Shown here one piece after another: positions 34,686-48,240 of a stretch of 64,000 nt of DNA. The notes under the pieces were generated by a model, which was not told the origin of the DNA, did no database searches, and saw only the letters and a list, made by a program, of their open reading frames with translations. The first letter of the stretch is position 1. The number at the start of each line of letters is the position of its first letter. Location: the NCBI RefSeq assembly GCF_036324505.1, contig NC_086352.1:36340881-36404880 (forward strand). The letters are read 5' to 3'. Source of the DNA: Eleginops maclovinus (taxonomy: Eukaryota; Chordata; Actinopteri; Perciformes; Eleginopidae). A program made the position numbers and the translations under genes.

Positions 34686-35026
34686 TAGGGGTGGGAATCA
34701 CCAGGGTCGCTGCGGTACGAAAGTATTGCGAAACGATATATAGGCCTATGTCAGATTTCAGATTTTTCTCCGCTGACTCCATCTTTGTTTGGACTAACTT
34801 CCTGCCAATCCCACTGACTTTACCCATGGCCATGACCGCACAAGAAAAAGCTCAGCACCATCTAGTGGATCGAAAAAGCAATTGTTACCGAACACTTTAA
34901 TTAGGATTTGCAATATGTATAGTTTATATCATCAAATATCGATACTCGGCTTCCGTGTATCGATACAATATTGCCACGCAAAGTATCGTGATACTCTGCT
35001 GTATCGATTGTTTCCTCCTCCCTTAC
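34686..35026. mobile_element. hAT-like MITE with 'GTATCGATA' interior
   Basis: The left end TAGGGGTGGGAATCACC and a decayed right end, GATTGTTTCCTCCTCCC, bound a 340-bp segment with repeated ATCGATAC and GTATCGTGATAC words. These are typical of a common fish hAT-derived MITE. It contains a minus-strand CTCF-like word at 34855-34868. Confidence 0.6.
34855..34868 (-). promoter_or_regulatory. CTCF-like motif inside a MITE
   Basis: On the minus strand CCACTAGATGGTGC agrees with the CTCF core at 13 of 14 positions. Confidence 0.35.
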
Positions 35027-36117
<1,091 letters not shown>

Positions 36118-36229
36118 TGTCCTTGGGTGGAGTGTCCAGCTCAGCACAGTTCTGGTGCAGTATCATATTGCCATCATTTATTCAACGGGAAGCAGAAAGA
36201 CAGAAAGGAGAGGATGAATGGAGGTGACG

Positions 36230-36283
36230 TCAGCTGATGGAGGAGGATGATGATGATGGAGGAGGATGATGATGATGGATTGG
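36230..36283. repeat. Short GATGATGGAGGAG-type tandem repeat
   Basis: An 18-21 bp unit made of GATGGAGGAG and GATGAT words occurs about 2.5 times. The base composition resembles the GATG satellite at 14-17 kb but the period differs. Confidence 0.7.
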
Positions 36284-36289
36284 AGACCT

Positions 36290-38575
36290 TCAAGCAGTTT
36301 GGTGTGTGAGCCCACCTGGATTGGATGCCAATAATAGCAATATTTCCCCCTAAATCCCCAGATTATTCTGGGAGAACCCTGGATGTGTCTCAGCAGTAGA
36401 GAAACTTGAGTGCATGTATATCAATGATAGGTTTCTCAAGCTGCTACACTACAGAAACAACTCAATTAAAGACGGGTACAACTGCATATAATATAATCAT
36501 GATAACCGCAATGAGCCCTAACGTTTAGTTTTGAGGAAAAAGTCATACAATCTTTTATCTTGAATCTCTACCTCCTGACTTCATCCTCATCATTATGTAA
36601 GGATGGTAAAGCATCTTCATCATGCCTCAAATAATGAAAAAGCAGAGCTAAAAAAAGGTGCTTTTCTGCAGGGCACAGCAGCTTCAAAGCTTCTCCCACA
36701 CCAGAAGAGCTAAGAGAGGTTTGAATAATGTATACAATTAGGTAAATAGATGTAGGACACAACTCTTTTTCTCCTTCAGTACAAAGGCAGCGGGGGAAAG
36801 TGATGAAATTCCAGGAAAGAGATGGAAAGAGATATGAAGGCTCAGCAGGTTTCACTCCATCTTCTACTGCCTGATGAATCCCCGGCAGGTCTGTTTGTGT
36901 TTGACTGTCTTTGCTTTTGTTGTACGTTGACATGAGTGAATGTCTAAAGTCTGAATAACCATCTTAAGATTCTTCTTGTTGGTTTCACACGAAACAGAAA
37001 ATAATGTCAATGGTTACAGAAAACATGAAAGGACTGCACGTTTATGGAGCCAGTGTATTTCTACTGTATGTTCAGCTGTGCCTTTGTACTTCTGTTGTTC
37101 ACTTTATCATCTTTAAATTGTTTTACACATATACTTATACATATACTTCGCCTGAAGAGCTGTGGGCTCTATGTTCCAGTCTCGGTGCTCGTACAAAGGA
37201 GCGCTGTCAATCGATTCGTTTTTATAATCACGTTAATCACAAGACTCTGTATTATCAAAAGTTTGTGTGAAGGGTTGTTAGGAAATGTGTGAGAAATTGT
37301 CAAAAGAAATAGGAGGGGGTTTTAACAGAACTTGATCCTTTCTGAATTATTGGGATGAGGTCTGAAATGTTCCTACACTGAGCTAAAGCATGGACAGAGG
37401 TGCTACAGGACATCTCTCTCTATTATACTGAGAGAGCAATCTGAGACCCCTGTGACCCTGTCTGCTATCTCCCACTCCTCTGCAGCTTAAAAAAAATGCT
37501 GCATGGTTCAGCAAAATCCCTTACTCCATTTTCACCACAACTGCAGAATATCTGTCATGGATCAGGTGTGCAGTACAGCGGGGAGGAGGTGCTTGTCCTG
37601 ACTGATGTCGACTGCAGTTTATACATGTAGGTTTTGCCAGTTCTTGTTACTGCCATGATAAACATCAGCACTGCTATTACAGGAGCAACTACGGGCCAGA
37701 GTTGTGATAAAAATGTATTGTAAGTATCACATTAAGGTTTCCAGATGATGAGCGTTGACTGTGTTGCCCAATTGTTTATGTTGTTCAAAAAGACACCTAG
37801 TGGGCAAAGGTAGCAATTACAATGCTTTGAGTTCTATATTGTATCCTCAGTGTTGCCAGAAGTCCCACATGTATTCAGACACACGTGTCTACTCGTCGTT
37901 GCTGTATAAGAAAACATATGCCCGTAAGTATCATGCTGTCTTACTTGAGTATTGTTCCTAAACAGTTTGTGTAAAGAGTACATTTATAAATAATGAAAAT
38001 ACTGCTGTAAATTCATAGTTGCATCGATGTATGCTAACCGCTGGCGTATCAATAATTTCTCAAAGGGGTTAGCATTAAGCTAACGCATAGTTTATTATGT
38101 GGTTGTTAGCACACGCGGAAAGTGTAAGATATGTTGAATAGTTTCCATGCAGGAAACTAACGTACCCTTCCTTGTGTGTTTTACAGTTTTACAGTGTTTT
38201 TTGATTAAAACTTTGAACGGAAGTCCTGAAGCAGAGTTTTTCTTGGGAACCTGTTATCTGTCTGCCCAGCTATAGTAGCCAGGGCAGAATATTGACGCTG
38301 ATAGCCCACATATTGTCTTGAAGGCATGTTCTGGGCTTTCAAATAAAATGCATTTAAATTAACTAAGATTATGTTTCCAAACATTATGAGTATGGGACTG
38401 ATAGTAGACATTCAGACAAAAGCCTCAGCTGGGTTTGAAACAGGACAGTGGGTTTAATATTTTCTGAAGAACCTTAGATGACCAGGATTTTCTCCGGCTC
38501 TAATCTTTTCCCATAAGGGAGCAGAGTTCAGCCTGCCTGACACAAAGTTCAGTGTGGCCCCCACCATAGAGGGAT
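36290..38575. other. Non-coding stretch without recognised features
   Basis: A 121-residue minus-strand open frame at 36568-36933 was inspected. It has no recognisable domain and no supporting splice or codon signal. Nothing else was found. Confidence 0.4.
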
Positions 38576-38593
38576 GGGGGGGGGGGGGGGGGG
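38576..38593. repeat. G17-18 homopolymer
   Basis: A run of G interrupted only at its left edge, comparable with the homopolymers at 11810 and 26540. Confidence 0.9.
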
Positions 38594-38804
38594 TTAACAG
38601 GCCTAATGAGGATCAAACCACTTTTGAAATGCAAGCAAATCAGTCAAACAAGCTTACACTGCAACACATAGACATGGGAGCTCATGCAGCTACTTAAAGA
38701 ACCTCGGAAGGGGAACACAGCACTAATCTCTAGACACATTTACTGTACATGACTGCAAGATCCAGGCCGAATTATATTTGCTCCTATGATGCCCCTTTTC
38801 CACC

Positions 38805-39255
38805 AAGCCAGTTCCAGTTCTAGCTCTGTGCTTGTGCTTTTCTGGTTCTGAAACGGTTCTTGTTTTTATTTGTCGCATGAACTGTTATTGCTCAGGGTAA
38901 TCTCACCCCCGCCGATGTAAGTGTGACGTATTTGGTTCTTGGATCTTGCCGGGCAGCCGAGTGGGGCCAGATAAGAACCGGTTTTCGGTTCTAAGAGCTG
39001 GCCCCCGCTGCAGTGGAAACAGGAAGAACCGAAGCTTCATCAGACTCTAGCCCAGAGGAAGGATTAAGCACCGGTTCTTCCTGTGTCCACTGCACCGGGG
39101 CCGGCTCTTAGCCCCGAAAACCGTTTTTATCTGCCATCAAAAAACTGCCGGTCTAGAAACAAGAACTAAATAAGTCACGCTTACGTTGGAGGGGGGGGGT
39201 GAGATTAACCTGAGCAATAACAGTTCATGGAGAGCACGACAAATAAAAGTAACAA
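38805..39255. mobile_element. Fold-back MITE with about 170-bp arms
   Basis: The arms at about 38865-39035 and 39083-39250 are imperfect reverse complements. Matching words include CATGAACTGTTATTGCTCAG against CTGAGCAATAACAGTTCATG and AGAACCGGTTTTCGGTTCT against CCCCGAAAACCGTTTTTAT. The remaining loop is about 40 bp. The left edge begins with CCCCTTTTCCACCAAG, a common start of a fish hAT-like MITE. Confidence 0.7.
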
Positions 39256-40641
39256 GCAGTAGCGCTGAGCAAAGTGACTAGAACGACAAACTTATAAAAC
39301 ACACTTTATAAAGTCAGGCAACACTAACCAGGCTTAGTGTGATGCTCTTTATTTTTACCTTACTTTAAGGACCGTCCGTACGCCGGTAAAATACGTCTGT
39401 AGAAAGCGGCTTATGCCACAATAGGATAGCAACAAGGAGTCAAGATAGTCAGATTATCTTACGCTAACATCACCTGTTTTATACCAGAGAAACTTTAATA
39501 ACAGCGTTGTGATGCCAAACAGCCTGAAACACACTCACTGATGGGGAGGGGTGTATGATCAGCTGCTTGTGTGACAGTAAAGTCAGCAGTGCTTAGTAAC
39601 AAATATTCAGAGGTGGGTTACCCCATTCTGCAGCTCACCTTACAGAGTGGGCTAGGTGTTTTGTCCACAACAAAACAACTGTTGAATATCATTTCACCAA
39701 GTACTAGGACAACTCGCAGTCCTTTAGAGCTTTACGGAGATAGGTGATGACATCACTTTTGGCTCAAGTATCCTCATGCCCGAGCCACTGCAGCGAGCAT
39801 AAAGCGGCCTGAGGATTGCGTCAGATCTGAACATTATATTTATTTATGTTCCTAGTCCAGCTGGTTTATTTTTATTTCTATTTCTTCTTTAGGTTCATAC
39901 TTTAGAATTGTTTATTTCTTATTTTTTATTTTATTTTGTATTTTATTTGTATTGTATTATGCTGCTGCAACACAAACATTTCCCAGTCTGGGATTAATAA
40001 AGTAATTCTTATCTTATCTTATCTTATCAAACTGAGCTCTGTACACTGTTATCCTGACATGCATGCCTCCTGCACACATGTCTACATACATTAAAGACAA
40101 ATAGAGATTGTAGAGTAAAGCAGAGGCGTTAACAGGCTCAGTTCTACTCAGCAGGTTTGGCTCTTCTGGCGCCAAATAACATTGTCTGGTTAAGGCCAAC
40201 CACAAAGTCTAGCTACTGAGAGGGAAGGACTCCAATAAATGGTCCAGAAATATATACATTTAAAGTGTATTATATGACCATTTCTGTATCAGTGGACTGC
40301 ATGTAGGACTGCGATGGTGAAAGTCAATGTGAAACACGTTAACCAAAAACCACTGGCCAAGGTTTAACAAGCGTATTCAAACTGAGTATTTCCATAAAAG
40401 ACCATGAAAACTGAGGCTCGTTAAAGGGACTTTTCATGGTGATTGAATAGCATTAGGGATGCCCAGGCCGTCTGGATGTCAGCTGGCTGATCTTGACATT
40501 TGAAAAACAAAAATATCACTGTAATAGAATATTCAAACAATAAATGCCAATTATAGAGGACAGAGTCTAAGTTCATGTAAACACATTTTTAAAGGAACCT
40601 TTGAGTGGGTTATTATAAAGAAGTTATGTGATTTTCAGTCA
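39256..40641. other. Non-coding stretch; LINE-like tail with (TTATC)n at about 39980-40027
   Basis: The segment TTTCCCAGTCTGGGATTAAT followed by AAAGTAATTC and several TTATC units looks like the 3' end of an L2-type LINE or SINE with its terminal microsatellite. Nothing else was recognised. Confidence 0.5.
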
Positions 40642-40655
40642 GTGCCCTCTGGTGA
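40642..40655 (-). promoter_or_regulatory. Candidate CTCF-binding motif
   Basis: On the minus strand TCACCAGAGGGCAC agrees with the CTCF core at 13 of 14 positions. Its orientation is convergent with the motif at 19317. Confidence 0.4.
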
Positions 40656-42145
40656 ACTGGGCTTGCTTTAGAATGCAGGAGTATTATCAAATCAATGGAG
40701 CTGACCAAGAAGTTATTTTCTTTATCAGTATTTTTATGAATGCAAGGGTCCCCAGCAGAAGAGCTCTGCTAATTGATCGTTTGAGTCCTTTGCCAATCCA
40801 AAATGCCATGTGTGATTTCCAAACTCTCATTTCGTCGTTTTCTCTTCTGATAAAGCTCTAAAATCTAACATTTAAAGATATTGCCATTAGCTGAGGAAAA
40901 TAAAGTGGTGCAGGGATTTTTTAGTGGGCGAACCCAGAAGTAGAAAAAACATAGTGTGTCCATCAACAAAGCCTATTGGATATTTGTATTGTGTGTTGGA
41001 TTATGCAATCTGCGGGAGCAAAGAGGTTAGGGTGTAAACCGAACATCTCATCGGTAAATCTCTTAAACTTGTTTTGAAAACAGACTTTGGTTTAGGCACC
41101 TAAAAAACATTGACATTGAGACAATGGGACGGGAAATGTTAAAAGTGTTAGCAAGGACTCATTCCCGCACCACTCTGTTCCATCTGTGATGGCAGACAAT
41201 AGTTAATCATGAAAAAGAAAAAAAACTGAAAATATGATTTAGTTGGAACACTAATTGTATTAAATGTATGTGTTAACAATTTAAGTCTTGTAATATTTTT
41301 AGATATTTTTTACATTAAATATCAGCAAGGAAAACATCGGGGGTGTAAATCTGTCCTTGGTCAACTGAACCTAGGCCTGTACAAGCGGAAGCTGCTGACC
41401 CACCCCCCCCAGACTGTCAGTGCCTCAGCCTGCTATCCTACATCTGGAACACACATCACACACAGGCCCCCACCAGCAGCATGATGTCACTCGCTGTTGC
41501 TCCCAAGGCTGTGTTCATATGCACGTGCATTTGCTACACCATGACTTATGGCATCCTTGTTAAGAAGCCTGGAAAGAGAAAGTGTGTGTGTGTTTTCAAA
41601 CGCTCAGGGGTGAAGGCTTGCTTGGCTGATGTCAGCAAATTATAACATTGAAACATGCAAGCAATCAATCTAATATGCCTACTCAAAGTACAAAAAAAAC
41701 ATGAACATTTGGCACGCGTGCACACGGACACACACGCACACACACACAGGCTGGGAAGTTTCAGTGACAGGAGAAGACCAAAGGCATTCCTCTGCTTGCT
41801 CTAACTCAGACTCTGCTGCCAGCCATAATTACCGAGTCCTAAACAAACAGAGCTAAACATAGACACACACACTCCTCCACTCAGATGGAAACACACTCCC
41901 TCCAAGAATAAAACTCTGCCTACACTCACACTGTAGCTCTCGTGAATGCTTCTGTTTGCAGTGTGATAACCCTTTCTGCAACCTGTCAAACCTCAGGGTT
42001 ATTAACCATACTGTTCAACCAACAGTCACCACGAGACCACTGGCTTTCCTCTACTAGTTTGTCGAATACCCTACCAATTTTTTAAGTCATTGATTAGTTA
42101 TTTCTGTAAGAATCATGCAAAGCACCTCTCTGAATCTTTTGTTTG
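40656..42145. other. Non-coding stretch without recognised features
   Basis: No exon or element was recognised. Short CA-rich patches lie at about 41719-41750 and 41861-41873. Confidence 0.4.
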
Positions 42146-42180
42146 TACATTACATTTCACTCAGCTGATATTTTATTAAC
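42146..42180 (-). mobile_element. Inverted SINE 3' tail fragment
   Basis: The word TACATTACATTTCACTCAGC followed by TGATATTTTA is the reverse complement of the conserved fish SINE/LINE 3' end seen at 12128-12183. The body of the SINE was not recognised. Confidence 0.5.
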
Positions 42181-43497
42181 AGTGACTCCACAGAGGCAGA
42201 TCACCCTGCTGGCCGGGCCTGCAGGACACACTGTGTCTTTGTATCAGTGGCAACGTGCATTCCAAGAAAGTCTCGGTTTCCTAATTCCCGAAAGAAAAAT
42301 AAAGAGGAAGAATTTGAAAATAATTCAAACCAAACCTGACCTGAAATCTGAAATGTCTATATCCTGGGCGAGGTAACATAACTCTAAACAGACACATTTC
42401 AATAAAATTGTAATCTTTCTCTTCCATCGCACTCTCAATGTGAAATATCCAAAACTGGTGAATGTATATGCTAGTTTAAACTGATTGAGCTCAGGCATTA
42501 CAGTTAGCTTTAGTTGTTCTACACCATGGATGTATAATAAGAACTGGATACAGCGTTGGACACCGGACCTCGTTCATTCCTGGGAGAGAAAGAGAAAATG
42601 CCTGAGATTTTCAAGAGCAAAACGTCACAAATTACCCATCATGCCTGGCTGTCGAGAGCATAGAGCATGCGCAGTTGAGTTTCCCCATAAGCCCCGCCCC
42701 CGATCTCGGCTCAGTAGAATGAATGGAGAGAGAAAATAAATCTGATTTCAGGTTTTAGCACATTTTACAACTTTAAGGACCAAATGTTTTTAATAAGGGC
42801 TATAAAAGGGTTCATACTGGGTAGTTTATTTGTTTGTTTTTTTAATTATCCACCGATTTACAGACGTGTCTTTTCTAATGTATGTCAATGGGAAAAAGTC
42901 TTTCTGGGCCGGTGACGTCACGGACTGGTGAAGAAGTTGTAGTACCCGCTGTTTGGCCACTACGAATATTTTCCTCAAAGTCCGGAGCACTTCCTGGGGG
43001 CCTGATCAACACACCCCAAGATGACAAAAACGTAACCTTTGTTAACTTTGTTTTTTTCACTGAGCAGGAGAGAAGCTCAGAAAGGAGCAGGAGGGGAGGG
43101 AGGAGAGGGAGGCTGATAGAGGGCAGAGCGTGTGAACACAGAGTTTAAGAAAACAAAAGGAAAGAGAGCAAGGTAGAAGGGAGATGCTGAGAGGAGAGTA
43201 AACAGTGAGAGGAATGTGTTTAAGCAGCCGGGGTAACTGAAGGTACACACCAGCCTGCACACTACACACAGCTGATGTGACACATTCTGACCCAGTGTTA
43301 CAGTTCTCAAGAGTCCATCAGAGAGCTGCAGGAATGAGTCCTCAAACACGGAAATGAGTTAGCATTTGAGGAAAGTTTGGGTAGTTTTTTAAAAACTTTT
43401 ATTTGTATCATACATAAATGCAAATATCTAAAGGTTAAGCCCCACATCACTGGATGGAAGTACAAACTTAAAATCTACGCAAAATCACTCTATCATT
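42181..43497. other. Non-coding stretch without recognised features
   Basis: Nothing was recognised. A purine-rich block of GGAGAGA words lies at 43071-43130. Confidence 0.4.
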
Positions 43498-43694
43498 CTG
43501 AAAAAACTGAAACGTTGACTTTATTTAAATGTGTAAGTTCAACAGGTTGCACATAACTGTATTAAGTTAGTTGAAAACAATATTAGTTCTGATATGTTCA
43601 ACCTAATATTATTGCTTTCAACTAACTTAATACAGTTATGTGCAACCTGTTGAGCTTACACATTTAAATAAAGTCAACGTTTCAGCTTGTTCAG
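43498..43694. mobile_element. 197-bp fold-back element with about 88-bp arms
   Basis: The left arm 43498-43585 and right arm 43604-43694 are reverse complements with only about four mismatches and one 3-bp indel. The loop is 18 bp. The outer ends are CTGAAAAAACTGAAACG and CGTTTCAGCTTGTTCAG. Such a structure is a palindromic MITE; if transcribed it would form a long hairpin. No coding capacity. Confidence 0.85.
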
Positions 43695-43699
43695 TGAAA

Positions 43700-44985
43700 A
43701 GGTAAGCAACGCACAGAAACGTTTCTCATTATTTGACTTGAACATTAGCCGCATTTAGGGCAGCCATGTGATCCCACTTTAGTTTCTTCATTACTTTTGA
43801 GATTGCATTTACTCTTTGGAAATCATAAAGCAGTGTTAACATATGAGGAATTACTTGCTGAACATAAAGTTGAAGTATCATTAACATGTGTACGCTGAAA
43901 AATCCAGTTCTCTGCTATATTCTAAAATCCAATTGAATAATTAGCAAGGAAGCCCTTGCCAAGCTAACTTCTGTGTCGTCCTGCAGAAATATGCCATGTC
44001 CGCACCATGGTATTTGGTCTTATTGTAAGTGAAATACACTTCCTCCCTGCACAGAGCAACAGAAACAGACCGGCAGACAGAGGTAAGGGATAAGACAGAC
44101 AGATGTGTAGGAGCAGACCAGGCGGAGGCAGGAGCAGAAAGTGCTCTGGGTTGGCTTGAGTTCCAGTGGGTGGAGAGACGAATGAGAGGATGTTGATAAT
44201 CCCGTACAGGAAGCCAGACAAACAAAAGGTCTGCTGGGCCGACGCAGGAGAGAACACACCAAAACCTAATTGCCAAATCTATATATAATAGTGTAAAAGT
44301 AACAACATTTAAATTAAAATCAGTATCCTCTGATCGCATTTAGTTTGAACCTTTAGTATAACAAAACAATACTTTATTCACGCTGAACTACTTACTTGTC
44401 AAAAACTTATGAACACATTTCTGTCAAACACAAGATTTTAAGTGGGGCTTTTGTATGATTCTTTAAGGAGGAATTTAAACAGCAGTCTATCAGTCGACAG
44501 TAAGAATGACATTAGCTGGAAACATGTCAACTGGCCTATATTCCCAAAGTGTGGATATTGAACTTTATGCTGCTGGCCATTTCTCTGACTTGTGTTTTTA
44601 TAAATGAGCACTTGGTATTGTAATTTAAAAATGGAACAACATTTTTTTTCCCCCTTCTGGAATATCGTTGAAAAGGGAGCTAAGTTTCTGAAACCACAGC
44701 AACAAACTGTTCCACACTGGAACTCCACCGGATCATTAGCTCACACAGATATAATTATTTACAGATAAATATTACCCTGAAGACAACCTGATTTTATACA
44801 AGCTCATTTTAGGAGATGATTAATAATCCATCGCCCGTAAACGTGTGTTGAAGAGAGAATCCCTCTGTCTCAACCCTAAACACACACACACACATTCTGG
44901 TCTCTGAACCAGGAGCACATGGCTGCTGTTCTGTCTTTTGCCTTCAGAAACGCTGTGTTTCCATGACAACCACCATACGTGACTG
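43700..44985. other. Non-coding stretch without recognised features
   Basis: A 132-residue open frame at 43941-44339 on the minus strand was inspected and shows no recognisable domain. Confidence 0.4.
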
Positions 44986-44989
44986 AGTG

Positions 44990-45034
44990 TGTGTGTGTGT
45001 GTGTGTGGGTGTGTGTGTGTGTGTGTGTGTGTGT
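44990..45034. repeat. (GT)n microsatellite
   Basis: A GT run with a single GGG interruption. A short CA run lies about 110 bp to its left. Confidence 0.93.
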
Positions 45035-45149
45035 AGAGACGGAGGGATTCTCTCTTCAACACACAGGGCTGATAAGTCACACTGAGTTGAGCAGAATGGA
45101 GGAGAGGAGTGTGTGAGGATGATGATGGAGGCGGAGAAGAAGAGGGAGG

Positions 45150-46063
45150 GGAGTGCAGACGAAGCAGCTGAACAGATGGTCTGTCTGCTGTCTGAACCTC
45201 AGGACACTTTGATGACGGGCAGGAAGACACATGCAGGGACCGCACTGAGAGCCTCAACACCTCCCGTTCAATATCCAGATTTATTACACAGCTGAGTTGA
45301 ATACTCGACTCTGATTGGTCAATTTGGACATTCAGCAGTTGAGAATACTTTAAAGGTCCCCTATAATGCAAAATGCACTTTTTGATGTCTTTTAAATAAA
45401 TATGTGTCCCTGGTGTATAAGGAGACTCACAAAGTGTCAGAATATACAACCCTCTCTCTTTTCCTCCTTACCCACATCTCTAAAAATGGGGGTACAAACG
45501 AGCTGATCCAGATCTGCTGACGATATGACGTCATAACCGAAATGTGGGCTGGCTTTACATTGAACTCCTGGCAACGTCCCACCCACCAGACATGTCTCAA
45601 CCTATCGTCCGCCATATACAGCCAGCGAGCTGAACCCCCCCAGCTGTCTGTGTGTTCAGCAGGATGTCTGCAGGAGGGACTTAGAGTTGTTTTATATATA
45701 ATACATATAATGTCTCTGTTCTAGTGGTAAACACTGAGAAGTGTTTCAGAGATAATGCTGGATGTGGTTTGGAACATAATATGGCGTTTAATCACGGAAG
45801 CGTTTAGCTGAGTTTCTCCCGGTAGAAAACTCTCTTCAGAGGAGAGATCATGACGCTCCAGAGGGGCGTGGCCAGCAGCAGCTAGTTCATTTAAAGCTAC
45901 AGTCACAGAATCAGCACTTCAGGAACAGGGCTGAAATAGAGGGGGGTGAGGCATGCTACAATCGGGGATCTGTTTGGGATTTTGAGCAAAACACTTCACA
46001 GACATGTTTTGTATAGATATGGCCCTACAATATGTTGTTCAAATATAGCATAATGGGAGACCT
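45150..46063. mobile_element. TTAA-flanked MITE copy B (inverted) plus shared flank
   Basis: TTAA occurs at 45350-45353 and 46064-46067. The MITE is 45354-46063, with ends AGGTCCCCTATAATGC and ATAGCATAATGGGAGACC. It is about 710 bp and corresponds to the reverse complement of copy A at 2694-3306. Homology with copy A runs on past the TTAA for about 200 bp (45150-45349), so the two loci share more than the MITE itself. Non-coding. Confidence 0.78.
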
Positions 46064-46069
46064 TTAAAT

Positions 46070-46990
46070 GAAAACTAGAACAACTAGAGATCGACAGTCT
46101 TCAGCTGTGCTCAGCGGGATTAACACCGCGAACAATATGTCGCCAAAGGAATCAAAAACAAATGTTTTTCTGCTGCCGCTGGAACACAGTGCACACATCA
46201 CATCTGTTGGTGTGGGAGACTTTGAGATGAAATGTTCTGAAGTGGGATGTGGGGGTTGATTATTGTAATTATTTAGGGGTTCTGGGGGCTTTAGTGGAGT
46301 AGTCTCTTTCAGCCCAAAAAGGCCTTAGGATTGTTGCCCAACCAGATGACAAAGTGGGGGTCATACTTCATAATTTTTTATTATATTGATGATTTTCTAT
46401 ATCTGTAAAATGCTTATTATAACTCCCTCATGACAAAATAAGGCTTGCTTGCCCAACCAAATATCGACAATCCAAAGCTTTGTTGGCCTTATTATGATTC
46501 TATTACCTTTTTTACTGGAAAAAAGCAAAAATAAAAGGGATAAACAGGGATAAGAAAATGTTGGGTATTTTGGCTTGAGAAATAAATTCAATAATGAATT
46601 GGTGAATTAAATTGCTGAATAACTACATTGTTTGATGATTGGATTATCAACATGTGGTTTCAGCTCTAACGTGAGGAGGACGCTGACCTGACCCTGTTGG
46701 ATCACTCTTGACTTTGTTAAATCATTGAATCATTCCTCGACACAGAGGGAATTTCCAGTCGCCTTTGTTTAGGACCAGGAATAGTTTGAAAATGTTCAAT
46801 ACTAGTGCCGGGCGTTGCCGGACGTTTAATCCCATACAAAAATTATGGAATGGAGTTTGATAGAATTGAAATAACCCTCTCTTTCTCCTGAAGAATTGAT
46901 TGGCTTTCAACATCTGCAAGTCTGTAGTCCACAATCATGCCTTAATTTTCACAAGCAACATGCTCGAAATACTGAAGACTTAAAAATTGT
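46070..46990. other. Non-coding stretch without recognised features
   Basis: AT-rich DNA with no recognised gene or element. Confidence 0.4.
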
Positions 46991-46994
46991 GGCC

Positions 46995-47176
46995 TGACAG
47001 GGCGACTGTGGTTCAGGTGGTAAACGGTGTTCTATCAATCGAAGGGTCAGTGTGTCAATCCCAGGCCCCAGTCTAAATGTCCTTTGCAACATACTGAACC
47101 CCAAATCATGCATGTCTGCGGTACAGAGGTGAATGTTAGTCACTTTAGATAAAAGTCCACTAAATGTCATGTGATG
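46995..47176 (+). mobile_element. tRNA-derived SINE, decayed
   Basis: The head reads GGGCGACTGTGGTTCAGGTG then GTAAACGG, resembling a pol III A box. About 50 bp later GGGTCAGTGTGTCAATCCC resembles a B box. It continues with CATACTGAACCCCAAAT and ends in GATAAAAGTCCACTAAATG. That order is the structure of the common teleost tRNA-related SINEs. The A and B boxes are degraded, so transcription is unlikely. Confidence 0.75.
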
Positions 47177-47930
47177 TTACAATCCTTAATTGAATACAAA
47201 CACTAGCTTGCAGAGCACTCATTAACCACACAACTAAAAGTTTATTTCAGCCATTATGGAATTTGTATAATCTACAGGTGATCTGCCATATAATTTGGAC
47301 CTGAGATAGCATTATTTTATTATTTTTACAGGTATATCTATATGTAATCTATATTCCATGTAAATATTGCTATATGTTAAGGTTATAGTAGTTTCCTGAA
47401 AATACTTTTTTTAAATCACTGTTTTATTCTGTGGTGCTTTTCTTACAAATTGTCCACTTTAACTGAGTTTATGTCTGCTCCATTTACACCAAGGTAAATT
47501 CCTGGTGTGTTAACCTCCATGAAGCCCTTCTGCCCTCGCGGAGCCGGGACTAGGATTTCACTTTAAGATCCTACAGGCTGCTCTGTACACTTCCCTTACA
47601 TTGCAGATAGTTATACATCTACTAAAACAAGCCAGGCATTTCAAAAAGTCAATGAGCAAAGGTACAAGCCGTGTGAACTTCAGAGACTTCAGCAGTCCAA
47701 AGTGTCTCTGCAGCAACAAGGTATGTGAGGAACCAGGAGACACACCACGGACAAAGCAACAAAGTGTTTAAAACTTCAATGCACTCGGTTATTGATTGAT
47801 ACTCCAAAAGCCGATGCACATGTAAAGTAAAGAACCACAAAATGATTGGTGTCATTTGACACCAGTGTGTCTCAAAGCAGTGGACTCAGTCAAACTATCA
47901 GCCACTATAACAACAAAAGCAGGGCAGAAC
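47177..47930. other. Non-coding stretch without recognised features
   Basis: Ordinary AT-rich DNA between the SINE and the candidate ccdc102a promoter. Confidence 0.4.
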
Positions 47931-47934
47931 GTAC

Positions 47935-48240
47935 CGTAAAGGAAGCCCCGGGGAACACCGCTGTAATCTCCACTTGGTACAGTATTTGTATCCCGGTATA
48001 GCAGCTGAGGGTTTCTCTTTTCCAACCAAACCCCGGCGTGGTAGATGTTCTCTTTCTGCCGTTTTTTCTCTCTGGTCGGGATGGAAAACGTCGTCCTCAC
48101 TGAGGAGAGAAAACGGGTGCGGGTGTCGAGCCTTTGGACAACGCGTCCGACCAATCGGCGGTCGATTTAAGAGCAATATTCTGCTGTGAGCCAATCGGGT
48201 TCTGTCTCCAACACACAGCCGTCTGCTCATTGGCCGGCTA
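47935..48240 (-). promoter_or_regulatory. Candidate ccdc102a promoter and non-coding first exon
   Basis: This is a GC- and CpG-richer island in AT-rich surroundings. It contains two CCAAT boxes on the plus strand (48151-48155 and 48191-48195) and one on the minus strand (48229-48233). A possible minus-strand donor, TTTACG|GTACGT, ends an exon at 47935. The arrangement fits a TATA-less promoter for the minus-strand ccdc102a, which needs an upstream leader exon. The splice site is only moderate and the assignment is inferred from position. Confidence 0.4.

Noticed and set aside
36568..36933. 121-residue minus-strand open frame
   Set aside because: No motif was recognised and no splice context or neighbouring exon supports it.
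43941..44339. Overlapping minus-strand open frames of 80-132 residues
   Set aside because: Composition is low-information (Leu, Ser, Cys), with several overlapping frames open by chance.
44820..45449. 209-residue minus-strand open frame
   Set aside because: It runs across a GT tract, the MITE flank and the MITE end. It has no recognisable domain and no codon or splice support.
46995..47176. A functional tRNA gene
   Set aside because: The A and B boxes are degenerate and followed by a SINE body and tail, so it is a SINE remnant.
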